From: DATECU01 sp035286745 | GTDB lineage: Bacteria; Acidobacteriota; Vicinamibacteria; Fen-336 | Length of the DNA stretch: 9,199 nucleotides | NCBI GenBank assembly: GCA_035286745.1 | Contig: DATECU010000314.1 | Coordinates: 1-9,199 of the forward strand | Direction of reading: 5' to 3' | Shown here: positions 1 to 6,313 of the stretch, in pieces | How positions within the stretch are numbered: position 1 is the stretch's first letter | Layout of the letters: each line of letters begins with the position of its first letter | Notes under the pieces: model-generated | Told to the model about the DNA's origin: nothing | Databases searched by the model: none | The model's input: only the letters and a program-made list of their open reading frames with translations | Program-made: the position numbers and the translations under genes

Positions 1-1671
1 TACTCGGTGGCCGTGCACACCCACGCGTCGCTGGAGCCCCACTGCGTGCTGGCAAAGTGGGATGGCGACGACCTCACGGTCTGGGCCTCCACCCAGGGCG
101 TCTTCACGGTCCGGGAGGGGCTGGCGGAGGCCCTGGGCATCGAACGCACGCGCATTACCGTCATCACCGAGCACATGGGCGGCGGCTTCGGCAGCAAGCT
201 GGCGCCCTCCGCAGCCGGCAGCGCCTTCGCGGTGGTCGCCTGCAAGCTGGCCAAGCAGGCCGGCGCGCCGGTCAAGCTGTCGTTGGACCGCCGCGAGGAG
301 CACCTGTGCACCGGCAACGCACCCTCGGCGCGGATGACGGTGCGCCTGGGCGCCAAACGCGACGGCACGCTGACCGCCATGCACCACCGGGCCTTCGGCT
401 CGGCGGGGATCGCCGGCGGGGCGGGCTCCGGCGGGCCCATCGCCGCGCTGTACACCGGCTGTCCTCACCTCAAGGTGGAGGAGCACGACGTCTTCACCAA
501 CGCCGGCCCGGCGGCGCCCCTGCGGGCTCCCGGCCATCCCCAGGGGGCCTTCGCTCTGGAATCGGCCATGGACGAGCTGGCCGAGAAGCTGGGGATCGAC
601 CCGCTGGAACTCAGGCGCAAGAACGAGTCGCACCCGGTCCGCAAGATCCAATACGACGCCGGGGCCCAGGCCATCGGCTGGGAGCGCAGGAACAAGAAGG
701 CCGGCGACACACCCGGGGTGAGAAGGCGTGGGATCGGGATGGCGAACGGGAACTGGTACGTGTTCGCCCGCGACCGGGGGGTGGGGGCCGAGGTCAAGAT
801 CCACCGCGACGGGGGCATCGAGCTGTTCTCCGGAGCCCAGGACATCGGCGGCGGCTTCCGCACCGCCATGGCCATGGTGGCGGCGGAGGAGCTGGGGGTG
901 AAGCCCAGCGACATCGTGGTCCGCGTCGGGAACACGCGTTATCCGGAAGGGCCCGGCTCGGGGGGCAGCACCACCACCAACTCGGTCGCGCCGGCGGTGC
1001 GCCTGGCCGCTCACGAAGCCCGCCAGAAGCTCTTCGACCTGGCGGCGGGTCTGCTCAAGGCCAAGCCCGAGGCGCTGGACGCGACCGGCGGCCGGATCTT
1101 CGTGATCGCCAGCCCCTCGCGCAGCATCACCATCCGGCAAGCTGCAGCGCGCATGCCCGGCGAGACCATCGCCTGCGTGGGCGAGCGCAAGCCGCAGTTC
1201 GAGATCTACCGGGGCGACCTGGCCGGCACCCAGTTCGCCGAGGTCGAGGTCGACATCGAAACCGGCGAGGTGCGGATCGTCAAGATGGTCTCCGTCAACG
1301 ACTGCGGCTTACCCGTGAACAGGCTGACCGCCGAGAGCCAAGTCATCGGAGCCATGATCCAGGGCGCGTCCTGGGCCCTGCTGGAGAACCGCATCCTGGA
1401 CCGCAACTTCGGGACCATGGTGAACCCCAACCTGGAGTCCTACAAGATCCTGGCCCCCGCCGACATGTTCGAGGTGGTGCCCATCCTCACCGAGGTCGCC
1501 AACCTGGGGAACAACACCTCGACCGCCGGCCTCGGCGAGCCGCCTATCGTGCCTACGCTGGCGGCGATTGCCAACGCCATCTACAACGCCTCGGGAGCCA
1601 GAGTGCGCAGCCTGCCCATCACCCCGGACAAGGTGCTCGCCGCCTTGGCCGAAGCCAGACGGAGGGCCTGA
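1..1671 (+). CDS. Molybdopterin-binding (large) subunit of a xanthine dehydrogenase-family molybdenum hydroxylase, 5' partial
   Basis: The frame is open from the first base, so the N-terminal part (roughly 150-200 residues by family length) lies outside; 556 residues are visible. Visible-residue landmarks are an HASLEPH motif (8-14), MGGGFGSK (59-66), RAPGHPQGAFALES (175-188), QDIGGG (280-285), a GSGGSTTTNS stretch (319-328) and GLGEPP (510-515). E513 in GLGE matches the catalytic glutamate that activates the Mo-bound water in this family. Such subunits bind molybdopterin-cytosine dinucleotide or a related cofactor and hydroxylate aldehydes or N-heterocycles. The pattern is closest to the YagR/PaoC-like branch, mainly because the next gene is YagS-like. 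The FAD subunit follows after 3 nt, so the two are translationally close. The substrate cannot be read from sequence. The [2Fe-2S] subunit is not in view and may be upstream. Family call is firm; the exact enzyme is not. Confidence 0.93.
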   Translation, partial: YSVAVHTHASLEPHCVLAKWDGDDLTVWASTQGVFTVREGLAEALGIERTRITVITEHMGGGFGSKLAPSAAGSAFAVVACKLAKQAGAPVKLSLDRREEHLCTGNAPSARMTVRLGAKRDGTLTAMHHRAFGSAGIAGGAGSGGPIAALYTGCPHLKVEEHDVFTNAGPAAPLRAPGHPQGAFALESAMDELAEKLGIDPLELRRKNESHPVRKIQYDAGAQAIGWERRNKKAGDTPGVRRRGIGMANGNWYVFARDRGVGAEVKIHRDGGIELFSGAQDIGGGFRTAMAMVAAEELGVKPSDIVVRVGNTRYPEGPGSGGSTTTNSVAPAVRLAAHEARQKLFDLAAGLLKAKPEALDATGGRIFVIASPSRSITIRQAAARMPGETIACVGERKPQFEIYRGDLAGTQFAEVEVDIETGEVRIVKMVSVNDCGLPVNRLTAESQVIGAMIQGASWALLENRILDRNFGTMVNPNLESYKILAPADMFEVVPILTEVANLGNNTSTAGLGEPPIVPTLAAIANAIYNASGARVRSLPITPDKVLAALAEARRRA

Positions 1672-1674
1672 GTC

Positions 1675-2646
1675 ATGAACCGCTTCGAGTTGGCCCGGCC
1701 GCGGTCCCTGACGGAGGCGCGGGAGCTGGTACTGGGGACGGCCGGTGCCGTGTACAAGGCCGGTGGCATCGACGTGCTCGACCATTTGAAGGAGCGCCTC
1801 TGGGAGCCGCCGCGGCTGGTGGACCTGAAGTCGGTCCCGGGAATGAGCGAGATCGTGGTCGAGCCCGACGGAGGCCTGCGGCTGGGGCCTCTGGTCACGC
1901 TGGCCAAGGTGGCAGCCCATCCGGTCCTTCGCAAGACGCACACCGCGCTGGCCCAGGCCTGCGGCGAGGCCGCCTCGCCGCAGATCCGGAACGTCGCCAC
2001 CCTGGGTGGCAACGTCTTGCAGCGACCGCGCTGCTGGTACTACCGGCTGGAGTCGTACCGGTGCGTCAAGAAGGGCGGCGACGTGTGCTTCGCGGTGGGA
2101 GGCGAGAACCGCTATCACGTCCTCTTCGGCGGCGGACCCGTCTACGTCCCCCATCCCTCGAACGCCGCCACCGCCTTGGTCGCGCTCGGTGCGAGCTTCG
2201 TGCTCGAAGGGCCCAAGGAGAAGCGCACGGTGGCTGCGGGCGACTTCTTCATCCTCCCCAGCAAGAACCCCGAGCGGGAGAACGTGCTGGGGGACGGGGA
2301 AGTGCTGACCGAGATCCGCCTGCCCGCTGCCGCCGGGGTGAAGTCGGTCTACGCGTCGGTTCGAGAGCGGGCGGCCTTCGACTGGCCTCTGGTCGCCATG
2401 GCGGCGGCCGTGCGAATCGAGGCCGGCGCGGTCGCCGACTCGCGCGTCGTGTTAGGGGCGGTGGCGCCCACCCCCTGGCGATCGACCCGCACCGAGCAGG
2501 CGCTACGCGGCAAGAAGCTGGACGGCGATGCCGCCGAGGCGGCAGCGCGTGCGGCCATCGTGGGGGCGGCGCCGCTCTCCGACAACGGTTACAAGGTCCC
2601 GCTGCTCCAAGCCCTGGTGCGGCGGACTCTGCTCTCGATGGCGTGA
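1675..2646 (+). CDS. FAD-binding (medium) subunit of the molybdenum hydroxylase, YagS/HcrB-like
   Basis: This is a 323-residue protein of normal length for the family, starting at an ATG with a GGAGGG ribosome binding site (1661-1666) inside the end of the previous gene. It carries both FAD signatures of the CO dehydrogenase flavoprotein fold: AGGID (29-33) and ATLGGN (108-113). The end (NGYKVPLLQALVRRTLL) is the usual C-terminal segment. FAD passes electrons between the Fe-S subunit and the external acceptor. Between the FAD motifs and the second half lies an insertion (about 117-160) with QRPRCWYYR and three cysteines, C120, C130 and C138. In PaoB and 4-hydroxybenzoyl-CoA reductase beta subunits a comparable insertion binds an extra [4Fe-4S] cluster. 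A fourth cysteine is not obvious here: the GGGPVYVPH segment has Val156 where some relatives, as I recall them, have Cys. C96 is the only other cysteine in this half. Cluster binding is therefore uncertain. Confidence 0.93.
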   Translation: MNRFELARPRSLTEARELVLGTAGAVYKAGGIDVLDHLKERLWEPPRLVDLKSVPGMSEIVVEPDGGLRLGPLVTLAKVAAHPVLRKTHTALAQACGEAASPQIRNVATLGGNVLQRPRCWYYRLESYRCVKKGGDVCFAVGGENRYHVLFGGGPVYVPHPSNAATALVALGASFVLEGPKEKRTVAAGDFFILPSKNPERENVLGDGEVLTEIRLPAAAGVKSVYASVRERAAFDWPLVAMAAAVRIEAGAVADSRVVLGAVAPTPWRSTRTEQALRGKKLDGDAAEAAARAAIVGAAPLSDNGYKVPLLQALVRRTLLSMA

Positions 2647-2655
2647 GGTTCTGCG

Positions 2656-2865
2656 ATGGAAGCCGAAGGCCTCTTACTTCCGGTCTGCAAGCGGCTGCGG
2701 ACCAAGATGTACTACGTGGCCGGTCGCGACCACGTGGATCTGACGCAGTCCTCGCCTAGCGCGCAGTACTGGTGCTCGCTCACCGCCACCGTGCTGGGGC
2801 CCGACACCGTCTACTGCTCGCCGGAGGCCTGCCAGCAGTCCCGGGGGTGCTTCGAGCCGGAGTGA
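2656..2865 (+). CDS. Small cysteine-rich protein of unknown function, last gene of the molybdenum hydroxylase operon
   Basis: A 69-residue open frame starts 9 nt after the FAD-subunit stop. GTGAGG (2643-2648), overlapping that stop, can serve as ribosome binding site with a 7-nt spacer. Codons are mostly G/C-ending like the neighbours, which supports real coding. I do not recognise the family. It has no signal peptide and no membrane segment. It has five cysteines (C11, C40, C54, C59, C65), a WC pair at 39-40, a basic KRLRTK patch (12-17) and a MYYVAGRDH segment (18-26). The last four cysteines are spaced C-x13-C-x4-C-x5-C, which could bind metal or form disulphides. Tight placement suggests a role linked to the hydroxylase, for example assembly or electron transfer, but that is inference only. 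It could also be an unrelated passenger. Confidence 0.65.
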   Translation: MEAEGLLLPVCKRLRTKMYYVAGRDHVDLTQSSPSAQYWCSLTATVLGPDTVYCSPEACQQSRGCFEPE

Positions 2866-2920
2866 CTCGGGGACGGAGCACTCGGCGATCAGGAGGGCCA
2901 GCTACTGACCGCGAGCGAAC

Positions 2921-2975
2921 TGCCGACGGCGGTCGGCACCGGGCTCTGGAGCTACCGCATCCGCCGGGTCCGGCG
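2921..2975 (+). terminator. Pair of GC-rich hairpins, possible weak terminator of the molybdenum operon
   Basis: The first hairpin has a perfect 7-bp stem, TGCCGAC (2921-2927) and GTCGGCA (2932-2938), around a GGCG loop. The second is a CGCCG/CGGCG stem (2962-2966, 2971-2975) with a 4-nt loop. A TTTT run lies at 2981-2984, six bases after the second stem, which is a poor intrinsic terminator tail. The position, 55-110 bp after the small-protein stop and before the next promoter, fits termination. The first hairpin could instead be an operator. Confidence 0.3.
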
Positions 2976-3004
2976 TCACGTTTTGCCACGGCAGGTCCAA
3001 GCCG

Positions 3005-3018
3005 TTGGATCGATCCAA
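3005..3018. promoter_or_regulatory. 14-bp perfect palindrome TTGGATCGATCCAA, candidate activator site
   Basis: The sequence equals its own reverse complement over 14 bases. An extra ATCCAA half-site follows at 3027-3032, 14 bases after the matching half. The palindrome centre lies about 115 bp upstream of the start site predicted from the sigma-54 promoter. That is within the usual range for binding sites of sigma-54 enhancer-binding proteins. The bound protein is unknown and none is encoded in the window. Confidence 0.45.
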
Positions 3019-3100
3019 ACGACCGAATCCAACTGCACCCGGTCTCATGCGGGGCCATGCCGCAAGTCGTTGACCAGCCTGCGCTTGCGCAACCCGACGT

Positions 3101-3117
3101 CTGGCACCTACTTTGCT
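3101..3117 (+). promoter_or_regulatory. Sigma-54 (-24/-12) promoter for the TonB-dependent receptor gene
   Basis: The sequence CTGGCACCTACTTTGCT matches the RpoN consensus YTGGCACGNNNNTTGCW at all fixed positions except one (C for G after CAC). The invariant GG (3103-3104) and GC (3115-3116) have the required spacing. Transcription should start near 3128, giving a leader of about 50 nt. No good -35/-10 pair is seen nearby. Sigma-54 promoters need an ATP-dependent activator, and the upstream palindrome is a candidate site. Confidence 0.65.
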
Positions 3118-3135
3118 AATAAGACGCGCCAAGGT

Positions 3136-3151
3136 GCGTCCCATCGGACGC
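3136..3151 (+). other. Small hairpin in the receptor mRNA leader
   Basis: GCGTCC (3136-3141) and GGACGC (3146-3151) form a perfect 6-bp stem around a CATC loop. It lies just after the predicted start site and 11 nt before the AGGAGG ribosome binding site (3163-3168), which it leaves free. It may stabilise the mRNA 5' end; a regulatory role is a guess. Confidence 0.3.
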
Positions 3152-3178
3152 TCTCAAATATCAGGAGGACCCCATAGC

Positions 3179-6160
3179 ATGAAACGCGTATTGCTGGTGG
3201 GCTGCCTTGCCGTGTTCGTGGCAGCCGACATCGTCACCGCGCAGGTCACGACGACGGGCGCAGCGGTGGTGATCGTGGAAGCGTCCGACGGCAGCCGCCT
3301 ACCGGGTGCCACGGTCACCGTCGCGGCACACGACGTCACGACCAAGAGGACGGCAGTCACCGACTCCCAGGGAGAGGCGCTGCTGCTGAACCTCGCACCC
3401 TCCGCCAACTACGTCGTCACCGCGGAGTTGGCCGGCTTCAGCACGGTCAGGAACGAGAGGGTTCTGGTCCGGTCCGGTCAGACAACCAGTCTGCACGTCG
3501 CGATGTCGGTCTCCACTCAGACGGAGGAGATCACCGTCACCGCCGAGACACCGCTGGTCGACACCACCAGCGCCGTGACGGGCCAAGACATCACACTCGA
3601 GCTCACGGAGTCTCTGCCCACCGGCCGGTCCTTCCAGAGCTATCTTCAGCTCGTACCCGGCGTCTTGCCGTCGAACGGGGGCAATCCAGCCTCCAAGTCC
3701 GGACTCAACTACTCGGACATCGGCGGCGACATCGGGAGCTCGGCCGACAACTTCTACTACTTCGACGGGATCAACGTCACCGACCCTGTCTCGGGCACCT
3801 TCGGGGCCAACCTCAACACTGAGATCATCCAGGAGCAGAAGGTCCTCACCGGGGGCATCCCGGCGGAGTTCGTCGGAACCCCGGGGCTGCTCTCGAACGT
3901 GATCACCAAGTCCGGCTCCAACACCTGGCACGGGTCGGTGAACTACTTCTTCCAGAACGACAGCCTGTTCGCGGAGAACAAGAACTCCCCCCAGCAGAAG
4001 TTCAACTCGTTCGACAGCGCTGCCACGCTGGGCGGACCCATCGTGAAGGACCGCGCCTGGTTCTTCGCCAGCTTCCGCAGGCTGGTCCGCGATGACGATG
4101 TGACGAGCCTCGACACCAATCAGTTCCTGCGGAGCGTCAAGAACACCCAGGATCAGGGCTACGCCAAGGTGACCTGGTCGCCTACCGAGAAGGACACCAT
4201 CAGCGCCACCTTCCTGAGCGACCCCACGGAGATCTCGGGGAGCAACCTGCGCACCATCACCAACGCCCGGGACCGCAGTCGCGAACAGGGAGGCAGCCGC
4301 TACAGCGTCAACTACTCGCGCTTCTTCGGACCCGCTGTTGTGGACCTCGGGTACAACAAGCACAACGGCGAGGTTTCCGACTTCTCGGTGATTCGTGAGT
4401 CCTCCAACACCGTGATCTTCCGCCGGACGGACGTCCGCACCCTGGCCGACGAACAGCTCGGCGGCTTCGGCTCAGACCTGATCGATGAGCGCGACACCCA
4501 GACGTTCCGGGGGGCCCTCCTCTGGAACAAGGGCCGCCACTCGATCAAGGCTGGCGCCGAGTTCCTCGACAACAACAGCTTCCGCAACTCGCTGACCATC
4601 GGCGAGACCAAGTCCGCGTACTCGTCGCTGTCCAATGGCCTGTCTGGGATCACGGCGCGGGGAGTCACCACGTCCGGCCTGACCGCCGTGCTCTTCAACC
4701 CGACCAACGCCTCCGACTTTAACGGGTTCATCAACACCATCAACAGCCTGCCTAACCGCGCCGCCTTCTACGCGGCGTACGATACCAACCGTGACGGGGT
4801 AATCAGTCAGGCCGAACTGGGCGACGCCCTGGTCTTCAGCAGCACGGCTGGCAACCCACACGGCAAGGTCAACTACTCGCGCACCTTGCAGTCCGCGGAC
4901 GGCCCCCAGGACCTTGGCTCGCAGGGCCTCAGCTTCTTCGCCCAGGACACCGTGCAGCTGGGCCGCTTCACCGCCAACGTGGGCGTCCGGGCCGAGCGGT
5001 TCCAGCACTTCAACACCCTGGGCGACACCATCTACACGTTCGACTGGACCTTCGCTCCCCGCGTGAGCTTGGTCTACGACGTCGCGGGGAACGGGAAGCA
5101 GAAGCTCTCCGCCTTCTACGGCCGCTACTACGACCCGATCCGCAACAACATGACCCAGTTCGCGGGCTCGCACAGCGGCCGCACCCGCGAGGAGCAGGTC
5201 TTCGCCGGGGGCCAGTGGGTGACCTATCGCGTCCGCGGCGGCGCCAGCCTCGACGCCATCTTCGCGCCGGAGACGAAGACGCCCTACACCGACGACCTCC
5301 AGGTGGCCTACCAGGTGGACCTGGGCCGCAGCCTGAGCGTCGAGGCCGTGTACACCAAGCGCTGGACGCGGGATATCCTCGAGGACTACGACCCCGTGCT
5401 ATACAGCAGCCCCGCCGACTACCCGGGGCCGGTCGACCACCCGGACTCGCTGTTCTTGCCTTACACCCACTTCGGATTCGCGGAGAGCGGGCTCCCCGGC
5501 GCCGCCAACTTCTTCATCGGGACGTTGGAGGGTGGCGAGCGTGACTACCAGGGTCTGGAACTGACCGTGCGCCGCCGCTACCGGAACAACTGGCAAGCGC
5601 TCGTCTCCTATACGTTCAACGACGCCAAGGGCAACACCAACTCCGACTCCAACGCGGACTTCCAGGGCGACGTTCTCTTCCTGGACCCGCGCGCACCCAA
5701 CCAGTACGGTCGCCAGCCGGGATCGATCCGCCATCTGTTCAAGGCGGCCGCCTCGTATCAATTCAAGTTCGGCATCCAGCTCGGCGGCACCTACCGATGG
5801 AACTCGGGCTCCCTGGCCAGCAGGACCTTCCGGGCCTCGGGTCGCAATCTGCCCATCCAAGTTCCGGCCGGACAGGAGTTCGAGTTCGCCGGCATCACCT
5901 CCGAGCGTTGGATCGCACCGGACACGGTCGGCACCCTCACCAATCCGTCGTACGGCCTGCTCGACCTGCGGGTCGAGTACAACCGGAAGTTCGGAAAGAT
6001 GGCCGGCGAGATCTTCGTCGACATCTTCAACGTGCTCGACAGCCAGGGTTCCACGCGGAACCAGGACCTGGTGGCGGGATCGGGCGGTGTCGCTTTCGGG
6101 AGTCCGCTGACCTTCAACGATCCGCGGCGCTTCTTTCTTGGAGCGCGGCTGAGCTTCTAG
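3179..6160 (+). CDS. TonB-dependent outer-membrane receptor with N-terminal carboxypeptidase-regulatory-like domain (Oar-like)
   Basis: This is a 993-residue transporter. I choose the ATG at 3179 because AGGAGG (3163-3168) sits 10 nt before it and a signal peptide follows directly; a longer frame from TTG at 3113 would start inside the promoter. Domains in order: signal peptide (1-21, cleavage likely at VTA-Q), CnaB/CarboxypepD_reg-like domain (about 24-110), TonB box EEITVTA (116-122), plug (about 130-260, with YFDGINVTDP and VITKSGSNTWHGS motifs), then a beta-barrel to the terminal Phe of GARLSF. Such receptors import ligands such as chelates or oligomers using energy from TonB-ExbBD; no ligand can be named. 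Residues 535-546 (DTNRDGVISQAE) form a textbook EF-hand loop, probably in an extracellular loop. A sigma-54 promoter precedes it and a strong hairpin follows. It appears monocistronic. No SusD-like partner is seen. Confidence 0.93.
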   Translation: MKRVLLVGCLAVFVAADIVTAQVTTTGAAVVIVEASDGSRLPGATVTVAAHDVTTKRTAVTDSQGEALLLNLAPSANYVVTAELAGFSTVRNERVLVRSGQTTSLHVAMSVSTQTEEITVTAETPLVDTTSAVTGQDITLELTESLPTGRSFQSYLQLVPGVLPSNGGNPASKSGLNYSDIGGDIGSSADNFYYFDGINVTDPVSGTFGANLNTEIIQEQKVLTGGIPAEFVGTPGLLSNVITKSGSNTWHGSVNYFFQNDSLFAENKNSPQQKFNSFDSAATLGGPIVKDRAWFFASFRRLVRDDDVTSLDTNQFLRSVKNTQDQGYAKVTWSPTEKDTISATFLSDPTEISGSNLRTITNARDRSREQGGSRYSVNYSRFFGPAVVDLGYNKHNGEVSDFSVIRESSNTVIFRRTDVRTLADEQLGGFGSDLIDERDTQTFRGALLWNKGRHSIKAGAEFLDNNSFRNSLTIGETKSAYSSLSNGLSGITARGVTTSGLTAVLFNPTNASDFNGFINTINSLPNRAAFYAAYDTNRDGVISQAELGDALVFSSTAGNPHGKVNYSRTLQSADGPQDLGSQGLSFFAQDTVQLGRFTANVGVRAERFQHFNTLGDTIYTFDWTFAPRVSLVYDVAGNGKQKLSAFYGRYYDPIRNNMTQFAGSHSGRTREEQVFAGGQWVTYRVRGGASLDAIFAPETKTPYTDDLQVAYQVDLGRSLSVEAVYTKRWTRDILEDYDPVLYSSPADYPGPVDHPDSLFLPYTHFGFAESGLPGAANFFIGTLEGGERDYQGLELTVRRRYRNNWQALVSYTFNDAKGNTNSDSNADFQGDVLFLDPRAPNQYGRQPGSIRHLFKAAASYQFKFGIQLGGTYRWNSGSLASRTFRASGRNLPIQVPAGQEFEFAGITSERWIAPDTVGTLTNPSYGLLDLRVEYNRKFGKMAGEIFVDIFNVLDSQGSTRNQDLVAGSGGVAFGSPLTFNDPRRFFLGARLSF
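4781..4816 (+). other. EF-hand-type calcium-binding loop within the receptor
   Basis: The twelve residues DTNRDGVISQAE place Asp, Asn, Asp, Ser and Glu at loop positions 1, 3, 5, 9 and 12, with Gly at 6 and Ile at 8. This is the canonical EF-hand pattern. The flanks are AAFYAAY before and LGDALVF after, which could form the two short helices. It lies in the barrel part, where long extracellular loops are common. Calcium binding is inferred from the pattern alone. Confidence 0.65.
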
Positions 6161-6187
6161 CTCCGGTCGCGTAGTCGTCGACGATGA

Positions 6188-6213
6188 GAAGGGGGCCCGC
6201 AGGGGCCCCCTTC
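6188..6213. terminator. Strong hairpin between convergent genes, probable bidirectional terminator
   Basis: GAAGGGGGCCC (6188-6198) and GGGCCCCCTTC (6203-6213) form a perfect 11-bp stem with a GCAG loop. It lies 27 bp after the receptor stop and about 100 bp past the mrp stop on the other strand. The tail on the + strand is GTGTTT, so the U-tract is weak; on the - strand the tail is TCATCG. Position and stem strength make terminator the best reading. Confidence 0.7.
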
Positions 6214-6313
6214 GTGTTTCCTCGGCCTTCCCCTGGCCAACCCAACCTCGCGGCCGGAGTTCACGCTACCCGCAGAGCGGGGAATGAACGGCGATGTGAC
6301 GCCGCCTGCCGTC

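Larger units (their letters stand above)
2866..3178 (+). other. Non-coding control region between the molybdenum operon and the TonB-dependent receptor gene
   Basis: About 310 bases without a convincing gene; the short open frames here lack ribosome binding sites and family features. Going downstream it holds two GC-rich hairpins, a 14-bp palindrome with a nearby third half-site, a sigma-54-type promoter, a leader hairpin and the receptor ribosome binding site. These are listed separately. The stretch from about 2976 to 3004 shows nothing I can name. Confidence 0.7.

Noticed and set aside
1309..2154. Long antisense open frame across the hydroxylase gene junction
   Set aside because: Low-complexity composition typical of a GC-rich antisense frame; no family motif and no ribosome binding evidence.
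57..2759. A 900-codon open frame running through both hydroxylase genes in another + frame
   Set aside because: It is a shadow frame in high-GC DNA: very rich in Arg, Gly and Pro, no recognisable motif, and overlapping two genes with clear family signatures.
3070..3123. TTGACC and TAATAA as a sigma-70 promoter for the receptor
   Set aside because: They are more than 40 bp apart, far from the 16-18 bp needed, and the sigma-54 element between them is a much better match.
3113..3178. Upstream TTG start extending the receptor by 22 residues
   Set aside because: It would begin inside the -12 element of the promoter and put a charged segment before the signal peptide; the ATG at 3179 has a strong AGGAGG.
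3194..3205. Lipobox-like LVGC near the receptor N-terminus (C9)
   Set aside because: Only eight residues precede the cysteine, too short for a lipoprotein signal, and the protein is a beta-barrel with a normal VTA cleavage site after residue 21.
3299..4363. 354-codon antisense frame within the receptor gene
   Set aside because: Its sequence mirrors the receptor coding strand and is dominated by Val, Gly, Asp and Glu, with no domain signature.
6269..6281. CCCGC-AGA-GCGGG hairpin after mrp
   Set aside because: Five-bp stem with no U-tract; too weak to call next to the much stronger hairpin at 6188-6213.
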